A DNA stretch of 64,000 bases from Bacillota bacterium (GTDB lineage: Bacteria; Bacillota; Clostridia; Acetivibrionales; DTU013). The stretch lies in the NCBI GenBank assembly GCA_023435745.1, contig JAEZMD010000019.1, positions 220,513-284,512 on the forward strand. Reading direction: 5' to 3'. The notes under the pieces are model-generated. The model saw only the letters and a program-made list of their open reading frames with translations. It was not told where the DNA came from and made no database searches. The position numbers and the translations under genes are program-made. Below, one piece after another: positions 53,603 to 60,966 of this stretch (within the stretch, counting starts at the first letter, position 1; each line of letters opens with the position of its first letter).

Positions 53603-54736
53603 ATGCTTGATTATATTGCGCGACCGCTTGGTATTTTTTTGAAATTCATTTACGACACCATAGCATTCCAGAATTATGGACTGGCTATCATTGTATTTAC
53701 CATCATTGTCAGGGCAGCCATGCTTCCGCTTACACTAAAACAGTACAAATCAACCTCTAAAATGCAGGAAATACAGCCGCTGATCAATGACATCCAGAAA
53801 AGATATAAGGACGATAAGGAAAAGCTGAATCAGGAATTGATGAAGCTTTATCAGGAGCATAATTACAACCCCATGGGCGGCTGTTTCCCAATGCTGATCC
53901 AGATGCCCATTATCCTTTCCCTGTATTGGGTTATTGTGCAGCCTCTTAAGTTTATGCTTGGTAAAGATGAGCTTACGCAAATACCAAAAATAATTGATGT
54001 GGCCAGTCAGGCTCTTGGTAAAACTGTTCAACAAATGGGCAGTCAGAAAGAGCTGCTCGCAATGAGCTATTTTAACGAAAATCCGGATGCGCTTTCTAAG
54101 GTGACAGGGTTATTGGATAAAAGTGAGTTAATTGACTTTAACAATTTCCTTGGGCTTCATTTGGGAGAAATCCCAACTTACAAGCCGGAGCTGCTTTTTG
54201 GATCGGAAGCGGGGATTTATATTCCGCTTGTTATTCTAGTTATTCTGGCGACCGTAACGACCTTTTTCTCCACCAAGCTTTCCATGCCGAAGACGAAGCC
54301 TGACGCACAGAAAGGCGGTGCGGCCGGTTGCTCCAATAATACCATGATGTATATGGGACCTGCCATGACGCTGTATTTTGGGTTTATGATGCCCGCAGGC
54401 GTTATTCTTTACTGGATGATTGGTTATGTTGTGGGTATATTCCAGCAGTTATATATCAATAATCATATAAAGAAAGTAAAAAGCGCCCCGGTAAAGACTG
54501 CTGACAGCAAATTGGCAGAAGGTAATGTAAATGCACTGGAGGCAGGTGCAGGAGAAGGTGAAGGCGATGCTGCGGCAGGAGCAGGAGAAGGAGCCACTGG
54601 AGGAACAGCGGGCGGAACCACAGGCGGGGCTTCCGGTAAGCAGCCGCAATCCGGCTCAAGAAAACCGAAGAATTCGTCAGGCAGTGGACAAAAAGGCGGG
54701 CAAAAGGGCGGAAAAAAAGGCGGCAAAAAGAAATAG
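53603..54736 (+). CDS. yidC: Membrane protein insertase YidC
   Basis: A 377-residue Oxa1/YidC insertase with about five TM helices (YGLAIIVFTIIVRAAMLPLT, FPMLIQMPIILSLYWVI, and two in the last third), without a lipobox. The conserved Arg in the second segment is present. The last ~70 residues are an unusual Gly/Ala/Glu then Gly/Lys-rich tail ending KKGGKKK, likely disordered and able to touch the ribosome. ATG 53603 has AGGGA seven bases upstream; a longer frame from 53501 overlaps yidD. Confidence 0.95.
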   Translation: MLDYIARPLGIFLKFIYDTIAFQNYGLAIIVFTIIVRAAMLPLTLKQYKSTSKMQEIQPLINDIQKRYKDDKEKLNQELMKLYQEHNYNPMGGCFPMLIQMPIILSLYWVIVQPLKFMLGKDELTQIPKIIDVASQALGKTVQQMGSQKELLAMSYFNENPDALSKVTGLLDKSELIDFNNFLGLHLGEIPTYKPELLFGSEAGIYIPLVILVILATVTTFFSTKLSMPKTKPDAQKGGAAGCSNNTMMYMGPAMTLYFGFMMPAGVILYWMIGYVVGIFQQLYINNHIKKVKSAPVKTADSKLAEGNVNALEAGAGEGEGDAAAGAGEGATGGTAGGTTGGASGKQPQSGSRKPKNSSGSGQKGGQKGGKKGGKKK

Positions 54737-54773
54737 GGTAAATTAGCGCTGAGAAGGAGGCTGCTGAATATAG

Positions 54774-55415
54774 ATGAGCGATATGTTGGAAAAAACTGCG
54801 AAAACAGTACAGGAAGCGATCGATATAGCACTTGAGGAGCTTGGTGTCAATAGAGACGATGTTGAGATAAACATTATCGATGAGGGAACAAAGGGACTTT
54901 TCGGAATAGGCGGTAAGGTTGCCAAGGTTCAGGTAAAGCTGAAGATGTCACGATCTGAAGATGGGGTACTCTTTTTACAGGATATTTTCGATAAAATGGA
55001 TATAGAAGTGGACATTGAGCGGGAAGAGGACGAGGAATCCATTTTATTGAAGGTGACAGGCAAGGACAGCGGCATCATCATCGGAAGGCGTGGAGAAACC
55101 CTCGATGCGCTGCAATATCTTACCAGCCTGGTTGTGAACAAGAACAGCGGCGAGTATAAGAGAGTCACAATCGACATAGAAAACTACAGGCAAAAAAGAG
55201 AAGAAACTCTCGTAAGGCTTGCAGACCGGCTTGCGGACAGAGTAATAAGATACCGCAGGAATGTTACTTTAGAGCCGATGAACCCATATGAAAGAAGAAT
55301 CATTCACTCCACATTGCAGAACAACAATTATGTGGAAACATACAGCGTGGGCGAGGATCCCAATAGAAAAGTGGTCATCACACTGAAGCAGGGGGCAAAC
55401 TCAAGAAGGAAATGA
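54774..55415 (+). CDS. jag: Jag/KhpB RNA-binding protein
   Basis: A 213-residue protein with an N-terminal Jag domain (about 5-55, VQEAIDIALEELGV, then TKGLFGIGGKVAKV), a KH domain (GIIIGRRGETLDALQYL) and an R3H domain (MNPYERRIIHSTLQ). It is linked to RNA binding and cell elongation control. It follows yidC as usual. Confidence 0.95.
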   Translation: MSDMLEKTAKTVQEAIDIALEELGVNRDDVEINIIDEGTKGLFGIGGKVAKVQVKLKMSRSEDGVLFLQDIFDKMDIEVDIEREEDEESILLKVTGKDSGIIIGRRGETLDALQYLTSLVVNKNSGEYKRVTIDIENYRQKREETLVRLADRLADRVIRYRRNVTLEPMNPYERRIIHSTLQNNNYVETYSVGEDPNRKVVITLKQGANSRRK

Positions 55416-55444
55416 CACCGCAAGCAAAATTAAAAGGAACAGAC

Positions 55445-55475
55445 AGAGGACAATTAAGCGATTGTCCTCTTTAAA
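55445..55475 (+). terminator. Weak terminator between jag and mnmE
   Basis: Perfect 10-bp stem AGAGGACAAT/ATTGTCCTCT with a 6-nt loop, followed by TTTAAATT. Probably only partial termination, as the mnmE ribosome site starts at once. Confidence 0.6.
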
Positions 55476-55487
55476 TTGAGGCAGACT

Positions 55488-56897
55488 ATGCAGGAAGAAA
55501 AAAAACAACTGAGAGGCACAAATACTATAGCCGCCATATCAACGCCATTTGGAACCAGCGGAATTGGCATCGTCAGAATGAGCGGCCCGGAAGCCTTTGA
55601 GATTGCCGCCGGAGTATTTAAAAGCAAAAAGGCATTTGATGAGATAGGAAGTCACACTGTAACCCATGGAAAGATTGTGGATCCTGCAGAGGATAGAATG
55701 CTGGATGATGTGCTTCTGATAAAAATGGCCGCGCCCCGCACCTTTACAGCGGAAGATGTGGTGGAAATAAACTGTCACGGCGGCATTACCGTCCTTAACA
55801 ATATACTGGCACTGTTGCTGAGGCAGGGTGCAAGAGCGGCTGGCCCTGGTGAGTTCACCAAACGCGCTTTTATGAATGGCCGGATGGATCTTGCACAGGC
55901 GGAGGCGGTGATCGACCTGATCAACGCAAAAACGGATGAGGGTTCACGGGCTGCAGCAGCACAGCTGGAGGGAAGACTTTCAGAGAGGATCCGGGCTGTG
56001 CGCAGGAAGTTGATCGGACTTCTTGCTCATATAGAAGCGGTTGTGGAATATCCGGAGTACGACATTGAAGAAGTGACAGGCGACAGCGTCTATGAAGGCG
56101 TACAGACAGTCAGGAGAGAGCTTGTAAAAATCACGGAGGGCTATGAGAGGGGCAGGCTGATCAGGGAAGGCACAACAGCTGCGATCATTGGCAAGCCAAA
56201 CGCGGGAAAGTCCTCGCTGCTCAATGTACTGTCCGGAAGCAGCCGCGCTATTGTTACAGATATACCCGGCACAACAAGAGACGTCATAGAAGAATACATC
56301 AATGTACGAGGTATTCCTGTCAGGTTTCTGGATACGGCCGGTATCAGGAATACGGACGATCCGGTGGAATCCATCGGTGTGGAGAGGGCCAAAAAGGCGG
56401 CACTCGAGGCGGAGCTGGTCATTGTGGTGCTCGATGCGCAGACCGGACTACTTCCGGAGGATATTGATATTATTACATCAATGAAGGGAAAAAAGAGGAT
56501 CATCCTCATTAATAAGACCGACATAGCCCATGATCATGAAATAGCGGAAATGAAGAGTCAGCTTTGTCAGTATGGGGACATGCCGCTCGTGGTAGCCTCA
56601 ATGAACGACGGTACGGGAATGGAGGAGCTTTTGAAAACCATAGAGGAACTTTTCCTGGAGGGCGTACTTGATACCAACAATGAAGTGCTGCTCACCAACG
56701 CCCGTCACAGACAGCTTCTTGAGAACGCTCTGGATAGCCTGGAGCAGGCCGGAGCTGCCCACCGGGACGGTCTTCCGCTCGACTTTGTTACGATAGACAT
56801 CAAGGAAAGCGCCGATTTCCTCGGCCAGATCACCGGGGAGTCAGTAAGCGAGGATGTTGTGAATGAAATATTTGCCCGATTTTGCATAGGAAAATAG
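55488..56897 (+). CDS. mnmE: tRNA modification GTPase MnmE
   Basis: A 469-residue GTPase that, with MnmG, makes the 5-carboxymethylaminomethyl group on wobble uridine of tRNAs. An N-terminal tetrahydrofolate-binding domain is followed by a helical domain with an inserted G domain (GKPNAGKSSLLN, DIPGTTRDV, DTAGIR, NKTD). The C-terminal FCIGK carries the catalytic Cys. ATG 55488 has GAGG six bases upstream; a TTG at 55476 is less likely. Confidence 0.97.
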   Translation: MQEEKKQLRGTNTIAAISTPFGTSGIGIVRMSGPEAFEIAAGVFKSKKAFDEIGSHTVTHGKIVDPAEDRMLDDVLLIKMAAPRTFTAEDVVEINCHGGITVLNNILALLLRQGARAAGPGEFTKRAFMNGRMDLAQAEAVIDLINAKTDEGSRAAAAQLEGRLSERIRAVRRKLIGLLAHIEAVVEYPEYDIEEVTGDSVYEGVQTVRRELVKITEGYERGRLIREGTTAAIIGKPNAGKSSLLNVLSGSSRAIVTDIPGTTRDVIEEYINVRGIPVRFLDTAGIRNTDDPVESIGVERAKKAALEAELVIVVLDAQTGLLPEDIDIITSMKGKKRIILINKTDIAHDHEIAEMKSQLCQYGDMPLVVASMNDGTGMEELLKTIEELFLEGVLDTNNEVLLTNARHRQLLENALDSLEQAGAAHRDGLPLDFVTIDIKESADFLGQITGESVSEDVVNEIFARFCIGK

Positions 56898-56926
56898 ACT
56901 TCCACTGAGGTATATTAGGAGATAAT

Positions 56927-58870
56927 ATGGAATATATAGCAGGAAATTTTGATATAGCGGTGGTCGGCGCCGGCCACGCGGGATGTGAGGCAGCGTTGGC
57001 ATGCGCAAGGCTTGGAATGCGGACGATCATATTTGCAATCAACCTTGATAGTATTGCAAATATGCCTTGCAACCCAAATGTCGGCGGGACCGGCAAGGGG
57101 CATCTGGTGCGCGAGTTGGATGCACTGGGAGGCGAAATGGGTAAATGCGCCGACAAGACGCTCATCCAATCCAAGATACTCAACTCGGCAAAGGGCCCTG
57201 CGGTCTACTCTCTCAGGGCACAGGTGGATCGCAGACGGTACCAGATGGAGATGAAAAACACGCTGGAGAAGCAGGACAATCTTTATATAAAGCAGGCGGA
57301 AGTAACGGAACTGCTGACGGACAAAGATAACTGCGTGACAGGCGTTAAAACACATACGGGCGCCATATACCAATGTAAAGCGGCTATTCTGACAACGGGC
57401 ACTTATCTTAACGGGAAGATCATTATTGGAGATATCAGCTACAGCGGAGGGCCGGACGGACTTTTCCCGGCCAATAGACTCTCTGACAGCCTCAAGCAAA
57501 AGAACGTAGAGCTAATGCGCTTCAAGACGGGTACACCGGCCAGAATTGACAGAAAGACACTTGATTTCTCCAAGATGTCTGTGCAACCGGGTGACGACAG
57601 GATTATCCCATTTTCCTTTGAAAACGAAGAAATTCAACGGGATCAGGTTTCCTGCTGGCTGACATATACAAATAAAAACACACATGAGATCATCAGGGCA
57701 AATCTGCACCGTTCCCCGCTGTACAGCGGTATAATCGAAGGGATCGGAACCAGATATTGTCCTTCTATAGAGGATAAGATCGTCCGCTTTGCAGACAAGG
57801 AAAGGCATCAGGTCTTCGTAGAACCCATGGGACTCGGCACACAGGAGATGTATCTACAGGGCATGTCCAGCAGCCTGCCGGAGGATGTACAGGTCGAAAT
57901 GGTTCATTCGCTGGCGGGGCTGGAAAACGCTCATATCATGAGAAGCGCCTATGCGATTGAATATGATTGCATCGATCCGGCACAATTGAAGCTGAGCTTG
58001 GAATTCAAGCACATCAGCGGCCTGTTCTCCGCAGGCCAGATTAATGGCAGCTCCGGGTATGAGGAAGCAGCTGCCCAGGGTATTATCGCCGGGATCAATG
58101 CCGCAAGAAAGCTGCAGGATAAGCCGCCGCTGATTTTGGACAGGTCAGAGGCATATATAGGCGTCCTGATCGACGACCTTATCACCAAGGGAACAAAAGA
58201 GCCGTACAGGGTCATGACCTCCCGTTCCGAATACCGGCTCCTGCTCCGGCAGGATAATGCAGACCTGAGGCTGACGCCAAAGGGGTACGAGGTCGGTTTG
58301 ATTGGTGAGGATCGTTACAGAAGATTTATTGAAAAGAAAACAAAAATAGAAGAAGAGATTCACAGAATGAAAAACACCTATGCGTCGCCTTCGGCTAAGG
58401 TAAACGAATTTCTTGCCTCTATGGGCAGCACGGCAATTAAATCAGGAATTAAGCTGTCGGAGCTGCTGCGCCGTCCGGAACTTTCCTATAGTGCTTTGGA
58501 AGCTATCGACTTTGAGCGACCCGAGCATTTTAAGGACGAAAACCGAAAGAAATATGACCCTGTAGCAGAGCAAGTGGAAATAGCCATTAAATATGAAGGA
58601 TATATTAAAAGACAAGTGCTGCAGGTAGAACAGTACAGAAAGCTTGAAAGCCGCCTGATACCGGAGGATATAGATTATAACGCTATCCACGGCCTTCGGA
58701 TTGAAGCTAAGCAAAAGCTTACAAAAATGAAGCCGGTATCTGTCGGACAGGCTTCAAGAATTTCGGGAGTTTCGCCCGCGGATATTTCGGTCCTGCTGAT
58801 CTATCTGAGCGCACAAAGCGCTCAAGGGGCTCAAAGCGCCCAAGGAACTCAAAGCACCCAAAGCACCTAA
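56927..58870 (+). CDS. mnmG: tRNA modification FAD enzyme MnmG (GidA)
   Basis: A 647-residue FAD enzyme, partner of MnmE. The dinucleotide loop is VVGAGHAGCEAALACARLG, followed by MPCNPNVGGTGKGHLVRELD and GGYSGS-like turns, and the C-terminal helical domain ends normally at ISVLLIYLSA. About 18 extra residues of a Gln/Ser/Ala repeat (AQSAQGAQSAQGTQSTQST) then follow. They are encoded by a short tandem DNA repeat and are not a feature of the family. It lies 29 nt after mnmE. Confidence 0.97.
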   Translation: MEYIAGNFDIAVVGAGHAGCEAALACARLGMRTIIFAINLDSIANMPCNPNVGGTGKGHLVRELDALGGEMGKCADKTLIQSKILNSAKGPAVYSLRAQVDRRRYQMEMKNTLEKQDNLYIKQAEVTELLTDKDNCVTGVKTHTGAIYQCKAAILTTGTYLNGKIIIGDISYSGGPDGLFPANRLSDSLKQKNVELMRFKTGTPARIDRKTLDFSKMSVQPGDDRIIPFSFENEEIQRDQVSCWLTYTNKNTHEIIRANLHRSPLYSGIIEGIGTRYCPSIEDKIVRFADKERHQVFVEPMGLGTQEMYLQGMSSSLPEDVQVEMVHSLAGLENAHIMRSAYAIEYDCIDPAQLKLSLEFKHISGLFSAGQINGSSGYEEAAAQGIIAGINAARKLQDKPPLILDRSEAYIGVLIDDLITKGTKEPYRVMTSRSEYRLLLRQDNADLRLTPKGYEVGLIGEDRYRRFIEKKTKIEEEIHRMKNTYASPSAKVNEFLASMGSTAIKSGIKLSELLRRPELSYSALEAIDFERPEHFKDENRKKYDPVAEQVEIAIKYEGYIKRQVLQVEQYRKLESRLIPEDIDYNAIHGLRIEAKQKLTKMKPVSVGQASRISGVSPADISVLLIYLSAQSAQGAQSAQGTQSTQST

Positions 58871-58889
58871 AAAAGGACGGTGGCATCTA

Positions 58890-59651
58890 TTGGAACAGCC
58901 TTTGAATAAGAATGATGCGTTAGATCAAATACCTGTGCAGCAGCCTGTTGGAGAGCTCCTGAAAGCAGGTGCGCGGCAGTTTGGGATCGAGCCGGATACC
59001 GCAAAGGTTTCGACACTGCTGGAATATAAACGTATTTTGCTTGAATGGAATAAAAAAATGAATCTTACGGCCATTGAAGAGGAAAGGGACTTTATTATAA
59101 AACACCTTGTAGATTCATTGAGCATACTTCCGTTCATTGGAGGAGTGAACAGTCTGGTCGATGTCGGCACAGGCGCAGGTTTCCCGGGAATACCGCTGAA
59201 AATCGTTCAGCCATCGCTGCAGGTCGTTCTTATGGATTCGCTGGAGAAGAGGATCGGTTTTTTGAATGCCGTCATTGGAGAATTAAAGCTCACAGGCATT
59301 ACAGCTGTCCGTTCCAGGGCGGAGGATGCAGGCGTATCGCCGGTTCACCGGGAAAAGTACGATGCCGCCGCGGCAAGAGCGGTCGCCTCCCTGCCGGTGC
59401 TGCTTGAGTATTGCCTGCCGCTGGTGAAAACGGGTGGTATTTTCATCGCCATGAAGAGCAGTGGAACTGACGAGATAAAATCCTCATCGAAAGCATTGGA
59501 GCTGCTCGGAGGAAAGATCGAACAGGTACGGGACTTCACCTTACCTGGCAGTGATATGAGCAGAAGCATTATTATCGTAAGAAAATTTCGACAAACTCCG
59601 GCAAAATATCCGCGAAAAGCAGGAAAACCGTCAAAAGAGCCGTTGACTTAG
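58890..59651 (+). CDS. rsmG: 16S rRNA m7G527 methyltransferase RsmG
   Basis: A 253-residue SAM-dependent methyltransferase of 16S rRNA. The SAM loop is DVGTGAGFPGIPLKI, and NLTAIEEERDFIIKHLVDSL is typical. It starts with TTG at 58890 (GGTGG upstream), and the first ~25 residues extend beyond the usual start. It follows mnmG, as in most Firmicutes origins. Confidence 0.96.
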   Translation: MEQPLNKNDALDQIPVQQPVGELLKAGARQFGIEPDTAKVSTLLEYKRILLEWNKKMNLTAIEEERDFIIKHLVDSLSILPFIGGVNSLVDVGTGAGFPGIPLKIVQPSLQVVLMDSLEKRIGFLNAVIGELKLTGITAVRSRAEDAGVSPVHREKYDAAAARAVASLPVLLEYCLPLVKTGGIFIAMKSSGTDEIKSSSKALELLGGKIEQVRDFTLPGSDMSRSIIIVRKFRQTPAKYPRKAGKPSKEPLT

Positions 59652-59832
59652 GTTGTGTTTTGCACTAATTTATATAATTCAGACGAACGATTTCTTCATT
59701 ATAAAAAAGGAAAATAAAAAAGTAGAAGCGAATATATTTCACATATTAATCAGGCAATTACTGTAAAATATGTGGGGTATGTACCGGTATAAAGGCATAT
59801 GGTACAAGCCCAAAAGAAATGGAGGGTGCTGT

Positions 59833-60669
59833 ATGCTGGAGAGTAAGCTTCAGATTCCTAAGCAGGAGAAAAATGAAGACGTCAAGAACATAACGTATCT
59901 TAATATCGATTTGGTCAGACCCAATCCCTATCAGCCGAGAAAGCAGTTCACCAAAGGCGCCCTTGAGGAGCTTTGCGAATCCATTCAGCAATATGGAGTT
60001 ATACAGCCGATTAATGTCCGAAGAATTTCCTCCAATCATTATGAACTTGTCGCAGGTGAAAGAAGACTACGCGCCGCGATTATGGCTGGATTGACAGAGA
60101 TTCCGGCCATTATTATCAATATCACAGATAATGACTCGGCAGTACTGGCCCTGATCGAGAATCTCCAGCGGGAGGACCTGAACTATATGGAGGAAGCAGA
60201 AGGGTATAATAATTTGATCAACGAGCACGGGTTCACGCAGGAGGAGCTGGCTCAGAAAATCGGCAAGAGCCAGTCGACGGTTGCCAATAAAATCCGGTTG
60301 CTCCGGCTGCCTCCACTGGTCAAGAAGATCCTTGCCGACAACAATCTGACGGAGCGGCATGGCAGAGCGCTTCTGAAGCTCCACGATGAACAGCTCCAAT
60401 TAAAGGTGCTCCGGCTTGTTTGCGAGAGAGGGCTGAACGTTAAGAAGACGGAAGAGCTGATTGAGAGGGTCATTGACAAGTATCTGAAGCAGGGGAAGGA
60501 CAAGCCTGTTGAAAAGAAGCTCACAAAAACAATAAAGGACATAAGGATTTTTATCAATACTATACGACAGGCGATTGACCTGATGAAAAAATCCGGTATT
60601 AATGCGAAAGCTGCACAAATAGACAGGGGAGAATATATTGAGTTTATTGTCAGAGTTCCAAAGGCTTAA
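59833..60669 (+). CDS. noc: Nucleoid occlusion protein Noc (ParB paralogue)
   Basis: A 278-residue ParB-like CTPase that in Bacillus blocks division over the nucleoid. It has the ParB core (ELVAGERRLRAAIMAGL, ENLQREDLNYMEEAEGYN), a helix-turn-helix (TQEELAQKIGKSQSTVANKI) and a divergent C-terminus. The position right after rsmG and the presence of a separate true parB support Noc. ATG 59833 follows GGAGGGTG. Whether it binds Noc-type sites here is not shown. Confidence 0.88.
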   Translation: MLESKLQIPKQEKNEDVKNITYLNIDLVRPNPYQPRKQFTKGALEELCESIQQYGVIQPINVRRISSNHYELVAGERRLRAAIMAGLTEIPAIIINITDNDSAVLALIENLQREDLNYMEEAEGYNNLINEHGFTQEELAQKIGKSQSTVANKIRLLRLPPLVKKILADNNLTERHGRALLKLHDEQLQLKVLRLVCERGLNVKKTEELIERVIDKYLKQGKDKPVEKKLTKTIKDIRIFINTIRQAIDLMKKSGINAKAAQIDRGEYIEFIVRVPKA

Positions 60670-60712
60670 AAGCTAATGATATGCCAAAGGCATAAAGACC
60701 AACGGAATTCGG

Positions 60713-60740
60713 GGGTTGCTGAGATGGCAGCCCTTTTTTT
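60713..60740 (+). terminator. Terminator of noc
   Basis: Stem GGGTTGC/GCAGCCC (60713-60719 with 60727-60733, one G-U pair) followed by seven T residues. Confidence 0.85.
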
Positions 60741-60842
60741 GGGGACAGGTGGGACACGGGGACAGGTACCTTGTCCCGCATTCAAGGCTTTTACATGCCC
60801 AATGCGGGACAAGGTACCTGTCCCCGTGTCCCACCTGTCCCC
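60741..60842. repeat. Perfect 42-bp inverted repeat between noc and gyrA
   Basis: 60741-60782 and 60801-60842 are exact reverse complements around an 18-nt centre. The arms are GC-rich with repeated words GGGACA, GGTGGGACACGGGG and GGTACCTTGTCCC. A partial extra copy of CCCCGTGTCCCACCTG follows to about 60853. It resembles families of intergenic GGGACAGG repeats seen in anaerobic Firmicutes genomes (recalled, not checked). Confidence 0.85.
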
Positions 60843-60966
60843 GTGTCCCACCTGGCGAGTTTGAAAAAATGTGGACATCCCGCCGAAAGTTTATTAAAAT
60901 AGAGAATGTATGTATAATAATAGGTAGAGACAGCAAATTTTAGATATTACGAAAGAGGTATGATTC

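Noticed and set aside
60676..60943. Overlapping open frames on both strands across the noc-gyrA interval
   Set aside because: They arise from the 42-bp inverted repeat, which is open on both strands; no ribosome site and no family resemblance.
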